Of a stretch of DNA of 64,000 nt, positions 1 to 8,967 are shown one piece after another. Location of the stretch: the NCBI GenBank assembly GCA_002841865.1, contig PHBD01000018.1, positions 1 to 64,000 of the forward strand, given 5' to 3'. Source of the stretch: Deltaproteobacteria bacterium HGW-Deltaproteobacteria-19 (GTDB lineage Bacteria; Desulfobacterota; Syntrophia; Syntrophales; PHBD01). The notes under the pieces are model-generated. The model ran no database searches, had not been told where the DNA came from, and saw only the letters and a list, made by a program, of their open reading frames with translations. Each line of letters starts with the position of its first letter. The stretch's first letter is position 1. Position numbers and translations under genes: made by a program.

Positions 1-1737
1 GGGGGCGGCGGACACGGCGTCATCGCCAACATCGCCATGTGCATGATCGGCGCCAGTGCCATGGGGCTCCTGATGAGGCTGCTCCGCCAGCCGGTGATCC
101 TGGGGCATATTCTGGCGGGGGTTCTCATCGGTCCCGTCGGCTTCGGACTGATCTCCGGCCATGCGGACATCGTCACCGTCTCCGAGATCGGCCTCATCCT
201 GCTCCTGTTCATGATCGGCCTCGAGATTGACCTGCACAAGATGTTCTCTTCGGGACGGCTGGTCATCCTCCCCGGGATTCTTCAGTTTCCCTTGAGCCTG
301 GGATTCGGGTACGGTGTTTTCACCCTGCTTGAAGGACTGGGGGTTGCCCTTGCACAGGGCGGTTTTGTAAAGCTGTATTTCTCCGTGGCCATTGCCATCA
401 GCAGCACGATGATCGTGGTGAAGCTGCTCTACGACAAATTCGAGCTGGACACGCTGGCGGGGCGCATCACCGTGGGGATCCTGGTTTTCCAGGATGTGTG
501 GGCCATTATCGTGCTGGCCATCCAGCCCAACCTGGCCAATCCCGACGTTCCGGGCATCGTTCGGACGTTTGCGACCGGGGCGGTCCTGGTGGCTGCCTCT
601 TTCGGGGCGAGCAAGTATCTTCTGCCGAGGATGTTCCGGTCGGTAGCCAAGATCCCCGAACTGGTGGTCGTGGTGAGCCTCGGCTGGTGCTTCCTGGTGG
701 CCCTTGTTGCGGATCACCCGCGGGTCGGACTCTCCATGGAAATGGGCGCCCTCATTGCCGGAGTGTCCCTGGCCACGTTTCCCTACAACCTGGAGGTGGT
801 CGCCCGGGTGGTGAGCATCCGGGATTTCTTTATTACCCTCTTTTTCGTCGCCCTGGGCATGCAGATCCCCTGGCCAAACGTGGATATGATCGTCATGGCC
901 GTCGCCCTGGCCGCCGTAGCGGTGTTTGTCCGCTTCCTGAGCGTTTTTGGCATCCTCTATCCCCTCCGGGCGGGCCACCGGGTGTCGCTCCTGTCCACGA
1001 TCAACCTGAGCCAGATCAGCGAGTTTTCCCTGGTGATCCTTACTCTCGGAATCGGTTTCGGGCACATCCCAAAGGAGACCGTCACGCCCGTGATCTGGGT
1101 GTTTGCCATTCTGGCCGTGGCCTCCACCTACGCAATCCACTACAGCCACCCGCTTCAGGGCGCAGTGAGCCGCCTGCTGACACGGGCAGGCCTGAAGGAC
1201 GTGGGAGGCGGCGAGGAGGAGCCGGAAGGTGAGGCGGCCCGTCCGGTCGTGGTGCTGGGGTTTTTCCGGAATGCCAGCGCCTTTCTGGACGAGGCGGCAA
1301 GGAAGGCGCCCCATCTCATGAAGAAGATCGAGGTCATCGACTTTAACCCCGTGGTCCGGGAAAGGCTTGAGAGAATGGGAATCCCTTGTGTCTACGGTGA
1401 CATCAGCCACCTGGACACGCTTCACCATGCGGGAATCCATCACGCCCGGGTGGCTCTCTGCTCGATTCCCGACAGCATTCTCAAGGGAACCAGCAATCTC
1501 CGCCTGCTGCGTGTCCTCAAGGGGATGTGTCCGAAAGCAGCTGTTATCCTGACGGCGGAAGGGTCCCAGCAGGCCCGGGAACTCCTGGCTGCCGGGGCCG
1601 ACTACGTGATCCAGTCGGCGGCCCTGGCAGGACACGACGCGCTGCATGCGGTGGAGCGGTGCCTGGAGGGAAAGCTCGGTGCCATCAAGGAGGAAGCGGT
1701 TGCGGACCTGGCAGGGCGGCACGAAATCCTGGACTGA
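1..1737 (+). CDS. CPA2-family cation:proton antiporter with C-terminal TrkA-N-like domain (5' partial)
   Basis: The reading frame is open to the first base of the window, so the true start lies upstream; the first internal ATG is at 37. The N-terminal ~380 residues are a chain of hydrophobic segments typical of KefB/GerN-type Na+(K+)/H+ exchangers, including the LFMIGLEIDL segment near residue 70. The last ~160 residues resemble a TrkA-N (RCK) domain with alternating beta/alpha pattern and a DFNP nucleotide-ribose turn. The glycine-rich loop reads LGFFRNAS rather than GxGxxG, so nucleotide binding may be altered. Expected role is inner-membrane monovalent cation efflux coupled to protons. The exact substrate ion cannot be told from sequence. 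Confidence 0.9.
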   Translation, partial: GGGGHGVIANIAMCMIGASAMGLLMRLLRQPVILGHILAGVLIGPVGFGLISGHADIVTVSEIGLILLLFMIGLEIDLHKMFSSGRLVILPGILQFPLSLGFGYGVFTLLEGLGVALAQGGFVKLYFSVAIAISSTMIVVKLLYDKFELDTLAGRITVGILVFQDVWAIIVLAIQPNLANPDVPGIVRTFATGAVLVAASFGASKYLLPRMFRSVAKIPELVVVVSLGWCFLVALVADHPRVGLSMEMGALIAGVSLATFPYNLEVVARVVSIRDFFITLFFVALGMQIPWPNVDMIVMAVALAAVAVFVRFLSVFGILYPLRAGHRVSLLSTINLSQISEFSLVILTLGIGFGHIPKETVTPVIWVFAILAVASTYAIHYSHPLQGAVSRLLTRAGLKDVGGGEEEPEGEAARPVVVLGFFRNASAFLDEAARKAPHLMKKIEVIDFNPVVRERLERMGIPCVYGDISHLDTLHHAGIHHARVALCSIPDSILKGTSNLRLLRVLKGMCPKAAVILTAEGSQQARELLAAGADYVIQSAALAGHDALHAVERCLEGKLGAIKEEAVADLAGRHEILD

Positions 1738-1877
1738 TCCTGACATGCCCACATTACCGATTTCTTCAAAGGCGGCGAAGACCCGTTCAGAATATCTATT
1801 TCGGCCACCCCCGATGAACATGCCCCTGAATCCCCGGCGCCCTTGAGCCCCGCAGGCCGCGTCATGACAGGAATTCC

Positions 1878-1906
1878 TTGATCTTCCCGGCTGCAATTGC
1901 TATAAA
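1878..1906 (+). promoter_or_regulatory. sigma70-type promoter for the coaBC operon
   Basis: TTGATC at 1878-1883 and TATAAA at 1901-1906 are separated by exactly 17 bases, and coaBC starts 54 bases after the -10 box. The -10 sits in a small inverted repeat (TGCAATT, 7-base spacer, AATTGCA). It is the first good promoter upstream of a run of eight overlapping or closely spaced genes. Confidence 0.6.
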
Positions 1907-1960
1907 ATTGCACCGATATGACATCTTCCCGGGGTCGGGAAGCGGGGGAGGGATCCGAGG

Positions 1961-3175
1961 ATGCTCAAGGGGCGGCATGTGGTGCTGGGTGTGACAGGGG
2001 GAATCGCGGCCTACAAGTGCGCCGAATTGACGCGGGAACTGATCCGCCGGGGAGCCGAGGTGAAGGTTATCATGACCGAAAGCGCCCGGGAATTCATGAC
2101 CCCACTGACCCTCCAGACCCTGTCGGGAAACCCCGTCTACACCGAACTTTTCACCCTCATCCGGGAGCAGGACATCGCCCATATCGCCCTGGCGGAGTTT
2201 GCGGAGCTGATGATCGTCGCACCCGCCACGGCCAATGTCATTGGCAAGGCCGCCGCCGGCATCGCCGACGATCTCCTGACGACCGTCCTGATGGCCATGA
2301 AGGCGCCGGTCCTCTTCTGCCCGGCCATGAACACCCAGATGTACGGGAACCCGGCCCTCCAGGAGAACCTGAAAAAGCTTCAGGCCTGGGGATACCATGT
2401 CCTGCCCCCGGCGTCGGGTCCTCTGGCCTGCAAGGCCGAGGGCCAGGGACGTCTCCCCGAGGTCACCGCGATCGTCGAGGCGGCCGTATCCGTCCTGACG
2501 CTGAAAGACCTGGCAGGGGAACACGTTCTCGTCACGGCCGGTCCGACCCGGGAGCCCTTCGACCCGGTTCGCTTCATCACCAACTATTCCTCCGGGAAGA
2601 TGGGCTATGCCGTCGCCCTCCAGGCGCAACGGCGCGGCGCCCGGGTGACCCTTGTGAGCGGGCCGACGTCCCTCCCGCCGCCTGACGGTGTGGAGATTGT
2701 GAACGTCGGGAGCGCGTTGGAGATGAGGGATGCCGTCCTGTCACGCCTGGCCGGCGTGACCGTGGTCATCAAGGCTGCCGCGGTGGCGGATTACAGGCCG
2801 GCGGCGCTCCGGGAACAGAAGATCAAGAAAAAGGGAGGCTCCCTGACGCTGGAGCTGGAGCGGAATCCCGACATCATCCAGGAGATCGGACGGAAAGAGG
2901 GGAGGCGCATTATCGTCGGCTTCGCCATGGAATCGGAGAACCTGCTCGAAAACGCCAGATCCAAGATGGTCGAGAAGAACATGGACCTGATCGTGGCCAA
3001 TGACCTCCGAGAAGAGGGAGCCGGTTTCCAGTGCGACACCAACGTCATCAAGATTCTGGACCGCAAGGGGAACATCGAGGAACTGCCGCTGATGGATAAA
3101 GCCGAGGCGGCCGGGCGGATCCTCGATCGGGTCCGGGCACTCCTGAAAGAAAAGAAACGGGGGCGACGGGGATGA
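1961..3175 (+). CDS. coaBC: bifunctional phosphopantothenoylcysteine decarboxylase / phosphopantothenate-cysteine ligase
   Basis: This 404-residue cytosolic enzyme makes 4'-phosphopantetheine for coenzyme A in two steps: ligation of cysteine to phosphopantothenate (CoaB) and FMN-dependent decarboxylation (CoaC). The N-terminal CoaC half shows GGIAAYK near residue 12, the PAMNTQM substrate motif and the active Cys in LACKAEGQGR near residue 155. The CoaB half, from about residue 185, shows the ligase signature VTAGPTREPFDPVRFITNYSSG and KAAAVADYRP. Length is normal for the fused form. The start is preceded by a purine-rich stretch. Its stop overlaps the next start by four bases (ATGA), so translation is likely coupled. 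Confidence 0.97.
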   Translation: MLKGRHVVLGVTGGIAAYKCAELTRELIRRGAEVKVIMTESAREFMTPLTLQTLSGNPVYTELFTLIREQDIAHIALAEFAELMIVAPATANVIGKAAAGIADDLLTTVLMAMKAPVLFCPAMNTQMYGNPALQENLKKLQAWGYHVLPPASGPLACKAEGQGRLPEVTAIVEAAVSVLTLKDLAGEHVLVTAGPTREPFDPVRFITNYSSGKMGYAVALQAQRRGARVTLVSGPTSLPPPDGVEIVNVGSALEMRDAVLSRLAGVTVVIKAAAVADYRPAALREQKIKKKGGSLTLELERNPDIIQEIGRKEGRRIIVGFAMESENLLENARSKMVEKNMDLIVANDLREEGAGFQCDTNVIKILDRKGNIEELPLMDKAEAAGRILDRVRALLKEKKRGRRG

Positions 3176-3912
3176 GCGGCCCTTCTCCGGATCCATCCGA
3201 GGAGTTCCGGCAGGTTGTTTCGTCTCTCCGGGAATATGCGGAGTGGGAGCGGGATTCCCGGCGGCGCATGTCGTTCTTTCGCGCGACGGGGCCTCTGCCT
3301 GCGGAGCCGGGACCTGCAGGGGCGGTACCGGTCGAGCGGGACGCGGTAATGCCTTCGGCGAGAGGAACCCTGGAGGACGTCCGTGTGGAGATGGGAGACT
3401 GCCGGCGCTGTATCCTGGCGGACTCCCGGAAGAACCTCGTCTTCGGCGAAGGGAGTCCGCAGGCGGAACTCGTCTTTGTCGGAGAGGCACCGGGGGCCGA
3501 CGAGGATGCCCAAGGGCGGCCGTTCGTTGGGCGGGCCGGGCAGCTCCTGACCCGCATCATCGAGGCCATGAAGCTTCGGCGATCCGACGTGTATATCTGC
3601 AACATCCTGAAGTGCCGCCCTCCGGGGAACCGCAATCCCGCTCCGGGAGAGATCGGGGCCTGCGAGCCCTTTCTCCGGAAACAGCTGGAGGCCATCGGGC
3701 CGCGGGTCATCTGCGCCCTGGGGACCTTCGCGGCCAAGACCCTGCTGAGGACGGAGTCGCCCATCACGGTCCTCCGGGGCCGGTTTCACGACTACCAGGG
3801 GATCAAACTCATGCCGACCTATCATCCGGCCTACCTCCTCCGGAACCCCGGGGCAAAGAAGATGGTCTGGGAAGACGTCCAGACGATCATGCGCGAATTG
3901 GGGATCTCATGA
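3172..3912 (+). CDS. uracil-DNA glycosylase, family 4 (Fe-S)
   Basis: A 246-residue family 4 uracil-DNA glycosylase, which removes uracil from DNA at the start of base-excision repair. After a ~65-residue variable leader, the conserved core begins with CRRC (two Fe-S ligands), followed by GEAPGADEDAQGRPF (motif I), NILKCRPPGNRNP with the next Cys and CEPFLRKQL with another, then PTYHPAYLLRNP (motif II with the active His). Four Cys in these positions fit the [4Fe-4S] cluster of the family. It overlaps coaBC and the downstream gene by ATGA junctions, so it is in the middle of a coupled operon. Confidence 0.95.
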   Translation: MSGPSPDPSEEFRQVVSSLREYAEWERDSRRRMSFFRATGPLPAEPGPAGAVPVERDAVMPSARGTLEDVRVEMGDCRRCILADSRKNLVFGEGSPQAELVFVGEAPGADEDAQGRPFVGRAGQLLTRIIEAMKLRRSDVYICNILKCRPPGNRNPAPGEIGACEPFLRKQLEAIGPRVICALGTFAAKTLLRTESPITVLRGRFHDYQGIKLMPTYHPAYLLRNPGAKKMVWEDVQTIMRELGIS

Positions 3913-5216
3913 AAAAAGCGACGATGCGGATCCTGGGTATCGGCTTCCTGGCGCTCCTGATCCTGTCCGGACCGGCGCCGGCTGCCGCGGAGGGGAAGAG
4001 GCCCGTCTTCGACCTGATCACGGTGAATGCCGCCATCACCCCGCCGATTGCCGAGTATATCGTCCAGAGCATTGCCGAGGCCGGGAAATCGGGGGCCGAC
4101 GGCCTGATCCTGCTGCTCGACACACCCGGCGGGCTCGACTTGGCCATGCGGGACATCGCCAAGGCGATCCTGAACGCTCCCCTGCCGGTCATTGTCTATG
4201 TCGGTCCGTCGGGAGCCCGGGCAGCCTCGGCGGGGGTCATCATCACCGTCTCGGCCCACGTGGCCGCCATGACGCCGGGAACGAACATCGGGGCGGCCCA
4301 CCCGGTGGCCCTCGGATTCGGAGGGGGCGGCGACAAGACGATGATGAAGAAGGTCGAAAACGACGCCGTAGCCTACGTCCGGGGAATCGCCAAACAGCGG
4401 AACCGCAACGAGGACTGGGTGGAGCGGTCGGTCCGGAAGAGCGAGTCCATCACGGCGGAGGAGGCCCTGAAGCTCAAGGTGATTGACATCGTCGCCGCCG
4501 ACGTGAACCAACTCCTGGCACAGATGGATGGCCGGGAAGTGACCCTGCTCTCCGGCAAAAAGATTCTCCGGACCCAGGGTGCCGAGGTCCGGGAAAAGAA
4601 GATGGGGACCCGCCAGAAGATCCTCACGGCCCTGAGCGACCCGAACATCGCCTACATCCTCCTCCTGGTGGGTCTGGCGGGGCTTTATTTCGAATTCGCC
4701 AATCCGGGGGTCATCCTTCCCGGTGTGATGGGGGGAATCTCGCTCATCCTGGCCTTTTTCGCCCTTCAGACCCTGCCGGTGAATTACGCGGGGGTGGCGC
4801 TCATTCTCCTGGGAATCGTGTTCTTCATTGCCGAGATCAAGGTCATCAGCCATGGAGTCCTGACCATCGGCGGTGTCATCTCCCTGGTCCTGGGATCGCT
4901 GATGCTGTTCGAATCCTCGGAGCCGGCCCTCCGGGTCTCCTGGGGAGTCCTCGTTCCTGCGGTACTCCTCATTTCCCTGTTCTTCGTCGCCATCATCAGC
5001 CTGGCGGTGAAGGCCCAGCTCCGGCAGAAACGGACGGGGAGCGAGGGTATGGCGGGTATGGAGGGGTATGCGGTGACGGATGTCCACGGGGAAGGAAAGG
5101 TCTTCGTGAAGGGGGAATACTGGAACGCCTTCAGCGATCAGCCGATCGGGAAGGACCGGAAAATCCGGGTCCTGGAGGTGCAGGGACTCCGGCTCAAAGT
5201 AGAAGGGCTTTCATAA
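3909..5216 (+). CDS. nfeD: long-form NfeD membrane serine protease (ClpP-class, STOPP-type)
   Basis: The frame is open far upstream, but the ATG at 3909 is chosen because it overlaps the glycosylase stop (ATGA) and begins a signal peptide ending ...PAAAEG. The 435-residue protein has an N-terminal ClpP-like domain (residues ~30-225) with LLDTPGGL and the nucleophile Ser in the RAASAG loop. About four membrane helices follow (residues ~240-365), then a C-terminal OB-fold NfeD domain ending near [12 protein letters not shown]. Long NfeD proteins pair with slipins, and the next gene is a slipin 14 bases away. Expected role is membrane protein quality control; specific substrates are not known. 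Confidence 0.93.
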   Translation: MKKATMRILGIGFLALLILSGPAPAAAEGKRPVFDLITVNAAITPPIAEYIVQSIAEAGKSGADGLILLLDTPGGLDLAMRDIAKAILNAPLPVIVYVGPSGARAASAGVIITVSAHVAAMTPGTNIGAAHPVALGFGGGGDKTMMKKVENDAVAYVRGIAKQRNRNEDWVERSVRKSESITAEEALKLKVIDIVAADVNQLLAQMDGREVTLLSGKKILRTQGAEVREKKMGTRQKILTALSDPNIAYILLLVGLAGLYFEFANPGVILPGVMGGISLILAFFALQTLPVNYAGVALILLGIVFFIAEIKVISHGVLTIGGVISLVLGSLMLFESSEPALRVSWGVLVPAVLLISLFFVAIISLAVKAQLRQKRTGSEGMAGMEGYAVTDVHGEGKVFVKGEYWNAFSDQPIGKDRKIRVLEVQGLRLKVEGLS

Positions 5217-5230
5217 AGGAGGATAGATCC

Positions 5231-5977
5231 ATGTCGCTGACCGTCATTTCGACCATCGTCATTCTCATTATCATGTTCCTGGCATCGGCCCTGCGGGTTC
5301 TCAACGAGTACGAGCGGGCCGTCGTCTTCCGCCTCGGGCGGATCATCGCCCAGAAGGGGCCGGGCCTCATCATCCTGATTCCCGTGGTCGACCGGATGGT
5401 GAAGGTGGACATGCGGACCATCACCATGGACGTGCCGCCCCAGGATGTCATCACCCGGGACAACGTCTCCATCAAGGTGAACGCGGTGATCTATTTCCGC
5501 GTCGTCGACGCCACGTCCGCGGTGACGGAGGTGGAAAACTTCCTGTATGCCACCTCCCAGCTTGCCCAGACGACCCTCCGTAGTATCTGCGGCCAGGCGG
5601 AGCTGGACGAGATCCTTTCGGAGCGGGAGAAGATCAACCTCCATCTTCAGGAGATTCTCGACCGAAGTACCGACCCCTGGGGAATCAAGGTCTCCCTGGT
5701 GGAGGTCAAGCACATCGACCTGCCGGAAGAGATGAAGCGGGCCATGGCCAAGCAGGCCGAGGCCGAGCGGGAACGACGGGCCAAGGTCATCAACGCCGAG
5801 GGAGAGTTCCAGGCGGCCCAGAAGCTCATCGAGGCGGCGGCCCTCATGGAGACCCAGCCGATGTCGCTGCAGCTCCGGTACCTGCAGACGCTGAACCAGA
5901 TCGCCTCGGAGAACAACTCGACTACGCTGTTCCCCATTCCCATCGATCTGCTCACGCCGTTTCTAAAGAAGGCATAG
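5231..5977 (+). CDS. slipin / stomatin-like SPFH-domain protein
   Basis: A 248-residue SPFH protein with one N-terminal membrane anchor (residues ~3-20), then the band-7 domain starting at [16 protein letters not shown] and containing the conserved [13 protein letters not shown] stretch. A charged coiled-coil region follows ([22 protein letters not shown]), and the C-terminus is an oligomerisation tail. An AGGAGG-type ribosome binding site lies just before the ATG. Slipins form membrane-bound rings or scaffolds. In this family they are cut by, or associate with, the NfeD protease encoded immediately upstream, which fixes the pairing here. Confidence 0.95.
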   Translation: MSLTVISTIVILIIMFLASALRVLNEYERAVVFRLGRIIAQKGPGLIILIPVVDRMVKVDMRTITMDVPPQDVITRDNVSIKVNAVIYFRVVDATSAVTEVENFLYATSQLAQTTLRSICGQAELDEILSEREKINLHLQEILDRSTDPWGIKVSLVEVKHIDLPEEMKRAMAKQAEAERERRAKVINAEGEFQAAQKLIEAAALMETQPMSLQLRYLQTLNQIASENNSTTLFPIPIDLLTPFLKKA

Positions 5978-6089
5978 ACGCCCGCTGGTCCTGCGAGAGT
6001 TTCCGTTTCGCCCGCCAGGTCCCGGAAGGGGGCGGAGGGTGAGGAAAGCCGGGAATAAACCGCGGTACCGGAAAGGAGAAAGGGATTTC

Positions 6090-6419
6090 TTGGAAACGAA
6101 AGAGAAAAGACACATCCTGACGGGTGGCGTCATCCTCATCGCCCTCGGCGTGCTGATTTTCCTTCATAATACGGGCCTGTGGGGTTTCGGAGACAGCTGG
6201 CCGCTTCTCTTGATCGTTGTCGCCGGCACAACGCTGGTCCAGCGGGTGAAGGACCTTGGCGGCTGGATCCTGATGGTCGTCGGGATCGTGTTTCTCCTGA
6301 CGGGAACGTTGAAAGTCGACATGCAGGTCCTGGGGCAGTACATCCTGCCTCTCCTGCTGGTTGCGCTCGGCGTCAGCATGATCTGGAAAAAGAAAAAGAA
6401 AGACGACCCGAATCCATGA
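6090..6419 (+). CDS. small DUF5668 (LiaI/LiaF-like) membrane protein
   Basis: Four hydrophobic segments within ~105 residues (GGVILIALGVLIFL, SWPLLLIVVAGTTL, GWILMVVGIVFLL, YILPLLLVALGVSMIW) and a Lys-rich C-terminal tail match the 4-TM DUF5668/LiaF membrane-segment family. A GTG at 6039 would add 17 charged residues. A TTG at 6090 is preferred because the strong site AAAGGAGAA lies seven to eight bases upstream and the product then begins METKEKRHILTGG, typical for the family. Function is not established beyond a membrane role. The stop overlaps the next gene (ATGA). Confidence 0.7.
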   Translation: METKEKRHILTGGVILIALGVLIFLHNTGLWGFGDSWPLLLIVVAGTTLVQRVKDLGGWILMVVGIVFLLTGTLKVDMQVLGQYILPLLLVALGVSMIWKKKKKDDPNP

Positions 6420-7162
6420 GGGGAGCCTCCGGGGACGGGAAGGTCCTCGTCATCTGCGATTTTGACGGCACCGTCTCCCGGACGGATGTCGGGAACGGAC
6501 TCTTCAACCGGTTCACCGGCCGGGGCTGGCAGGCAATCGACGATGCCTACTGTTCCGGGGAGATCGGCTCCCGGGAGGCATACACGAGGGTCGCGGCCAT
6601 CTTGGAGGGAGACCGGGACCGGATGCTCGCTTTCGTCCTCCGGGAGGCGGAGCTGGACAGGCATTTTCCAGCTTTCCGGCAGTTCTGCCGTGAGAAGGCC
6701 CTGGACCTGATCATCGTCTCCGACGGGCTGGACTTTTACATCGATGCAGTCCTCCGGAGGCACAACCTGGGGGATATTCCCGTTTACGCGAACCGGACGG
6801 TGTTTCGAGCCGCGCAGCCTCCGGCCATTGAATTTCCCTGGGCCAGCGAGGACTGCGGGCGATGCGGGACCTGCAAGAGGGGGATCCTCCGGTCCCGGCG
6901 GGATTGCTATGACCGGATCGTTTACGTCGGGAACGGCCACTCGGACGTTTGCCCTTCCGCGGAAGCGGACCTCGTTTTTGCCAAGGGGGTCCTCCTGCAG
7001 ACCTGCGAAGAGCGCCACCGGTCCTGCGTGCCTTTTGATAATTTCAGCGAAGTGATTGAGTTCCTGAACAGAAACCCGCTCCGGTTTCCCGGGGCGGGAC
7101 ATCAATGCCTCCGCGGCGCCCGCGCCTCGGATCAAATCAAAGAAAATTCAACAGGGAGGTAA
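6416..7162 (+). CDS. HAD-superfamily phosphatase (MtnX / phosphoserine phosphatase-like)
   Basis: The ATG at 6416 overlaps the preceding stop and gives a 248-residue protein. HAD motifs are clear: motif I ICDFDGTVS near residue 15 with the nucleophilic Asp, motif II VSDGLDF near residue 100 with the Ser, and motif III/IV VGNGHSDVCP near residue 175. The helical cap and a CGRCGTCK patch near residue 145 resemble the MtnX-type subgroup that acts on small phosphorylated metabolites (methionine salvage in the type member). No other salvage genes are nearby, so the substrate is uncertain. Cytosolic; part of the coaBC operon. Confidence 0.85.
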   Translation: MRGASGDGKVLVICDFDGTVSRTDVGNGLFNRFTGRGWQAIDDAYCSGEIGSREAYTRVAAILEGDRDRMLAFVLREAELDRHFPAFRQFCREKALDLIIVSDGLDFYIDAVLRRHNLGDIPVYANRTVFRAAQPPAIEFPWASEDCGRCGTCKRGILRSRRDCYDRIVYVGNGHSDVCPSAEADLVFAKGVLLQTCEERHRSCVPFDNFSEVIEFLNRNPLRFPGAGHQCLRGARASDQIKENSTGR

Positions 7163-7168
7163 TGTTTC

Positions 7169-7543
7169 ATGGCTTCAAAAGCGAAGGGGATCCGCCAGAG
7201 CCAGAAGGATATCTGGCAGAAGAAAATGGAAAAGCGACTGGCCGAACTGGCCGCCAAGGGAATTGAAGGCACCGCCGCGGCCCGGGACGCCGTTGTGCGG
7301 GCCCTGAAAGCGAAAGTCCGGGAGGCCAACGGGCGTCTGGCCGCCATTGACGCCAAGGACAAGAAGACCGCCGACAAGAAGGAGACGAAGGCCAGGAAGC
7401 TGGAGGAGGCCAAGCTGGGGAAGACAAAGGAAGATGCACCACCCGTTGAGGAGAAAGCCTCCAAGAGCAAGAAGAAGAAAGAGGAAAAGGCGGAGAAGAA
7501 GGAAGGCGCCGCCAAGGAAAAGAAACCCAAGGCAAAGGTATAA
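7169..7543 (+). CDS. Lys/Ala-rich basic protein of unknown function
   Basis: A 124-residue protein with a strong GGGAGG ribosome binding site just upstream. Residues 1-65 look helical and amphipathic (IRQSQKDIWQKKMEKRLAEL). Residues ~65-124 are a low-complexity tail of Lys, Ala and Glu, with runs such as SKKKKEEKAEKKEG. The composition recalls histone H1-like or nucleoid-associated tails, but no DNA-binding motif is recognisable. Its stop overlaps the methyltransferase start by one base (TAATG). Could also be an RNA- or membrane-interacting protein. I do not recognise a named family. Confidence 0.75.
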   Translation: MASKAKGIRQSQKDIWQKKMEKRLAELAAKGIEGTAAARDAVVRALKAKVREANGRLAAIDAKDKKTADKKETKARKLEEAKLGKTKEDAPPVEEKASKSKKKKEEKAEKKEGAAKEKKPKAKV

Positions 7544-8535
7544 TGAAGGAAACCTGGACAGCCGGACGCCTCCTCGAGGTGTCCGGCTCCTACTGGCAGG
7601 CCTGTGCGCTCCATGCGGGGGTGAAGCTGGGAATCTTCACCGCCCTTGGGAGCGGTCCGCATTCCGCGGAGGATGTGGCGCGAGAGACCGCGTCCAGCCT
7701 GCGGGGAGCTACGGCGCTCCTTAATGCCCTCACCGCAATGGGGCTCCTGGTGCGGAAGGGTGACGCGTACCGGAATACCGACGAGTCCAGTATGTATCTC
7801 GTGAGGGGGTCGGAGGAGTACATCGGACACATGCTCCTCCATCATCATCACCTGATGGAGTCGTGGGCGAAGCTACCCATGGCCGTGCGGGGAGGCAGGC
7901 CGATCCGGAAGCGGTCGACGTTCCGGAACCGGGAGATCCGGGAGAGTTTCCTCATGGGGATGTTCAACCTGGCCAGCCGCCTGGCGCCCCGGATCGTCCG
8001 GGAGGTCGACCTGTCGGGACGGAAGCGCCTCCTTGATCTGGGTGGCGGTCCGGGGACCTATGCGATCCATTTCTGCAGGCGGTACGACGGCCTTCAGGCA
8101 ACCGTCTTCGATCTCAAGACCACCCGGCCGTTTGCGACGCGGACAATCCGCAGTTTCGGCCTGGAGGACCGCATTGCCTTCCGGGCCGGGAACTACCTGA
8201 AAGACGATCTGGGAGAGGGGTATGACGCCGTATGGCTGTCCCATATCCTTCACGGAGAAGGGCCGGAAGACTGCCGGAAGATCGTGGCCAAGGCAGCGGC
8301 GGTCCTGGAGCCGGGAGGCATCCTGATCGTCCACGAATTCATCCTGAATGATTCCAAGGATGGGCCCCTTCATCCGGCCCTGTTTTCCCTCAACATGCTC
8401 CTGGGGACCCCCGAGGGGCGCTCTTATTCCGAATCGGAGATCCGGGAGATGCTCGCCGCCGCGGGCCTCCGGGACATCCGCCGCCTGCCGTTCCAGGCTC
8501 CCAACGACTCGGGCCTCATCGCCGGCCGGAAGTAA
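7543..8535 (+). CDS. class I SAM-dependent O-methyltransferase (dimerisation domain + Methyltransf_2)
   Basis: A 330-residue protein with an N-terminal winged-helix dimerisation domain (YWQACALHAGVKLGIFTAL through LLVRKGDAYRNTD, residues ~15-90) and a C-terminal Rossmann domain. Its SAM-binding motif I is LLDLGGGPGTYA near residue 165, with a motif LEPGGILIVHEF near residue 265. This is the fold of hydroxyneurosporene/acetylserotonin-type O-methyltransferases and related bacterial enzymes that methylate small hydroxylated or quinone-like molecules. The acceptor is unknown and no biosynthetic partners lie next to it. It is the last gene of the coaBC operon; a terminator follows at 8634. Confidence 0.85.
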   Translation: MKETWTAGRLLEVSGSYWQACALHAGVKLGIFTALGSGPHSAEDVARETASSLRGATALLNALTAMGLLVRKGDAYRNTDESSMYLVRGSEEYIGHMLLHHHHLMESWAKLPMAVRGGRPIRKRSTFRNREIRESFLMGMFNLASRLAPRIVREVDLSGRKRLLDLGGGPGTYAIHFCRRYDGLQATVFDLKTTRPFATRTIRSFGLEDRIAFRAGNYLKDDLGEGYDAVWLSHILHGEGPEDCRKIVAKAAAVLEPGGILIVHEFILNDSKDGPLHPALFSLNMLLGTPEGRSYSESEIREMLAAAGLRDIRRLPFQAPNDSGLIAGRK

Positions 8536-8967
8536 TCACTCAAGAGGCAGTTGATCGCGACGGTTTTGTCATGCCTTCGACTGGAAAGGCAATCCGTGAT
8601 CGGTATGCTTGTGTAGCTCCCGTTTATCTGCAACCCGGAGGGGAAGCCTTCCGGGGGGTTTTTATCAAAACCGTGCCTGTACCCGGAAGAATCCTGGCCG
8701 TGTGGACCCGGAGCCTCACGGCGATTCGGGATGACTTACCAGCGGACTCCGTTTCCACATATTCGTCCTTCCACCGTTCGATCGGCCGGAATTGTTCCGT
8801 TTCATGCCGGGCCTTTCGTTGAGCGATTCCTGTGTTTCTCAATGAATACGGAATGTTCAATCCTCGTTCCGGATTGGTATTCAACTTGCGATAAAAACAA
8901 AATTCAGGGGTTATCCGGCCGGAGAGGGGATGCTTCTGAGAAGGCATGATGATTTCGAGGAGTTCCA
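8536..8967. other. 432-bp intergenic region
   Basis: Holds the intrinsic terminator at 8634-8663 and the ribosome binding site of the next gene near its end. No further coding sequence or convincing promoter was seen. Confidence 0.6.
8634..8663 (+). terminator. intrinsic terminator of the coaBC operon
   Basis: A nine-base stem (CCCGGAGGG pairing with CCTTCCGGG, one G-T wobble) around a four-base loop is followed by GGG and five T. It lies ~100 bases after the methyltransferase stop on the same strand. Confidence 0.7.

Noticed and set aside
3243-3908. N-terminal extension of NfeD by ~220 residues
   Set aside because: The stretch is the glycosylase gene read in another frame; a signal peptide begins at 3909 with an ATGA overlap.
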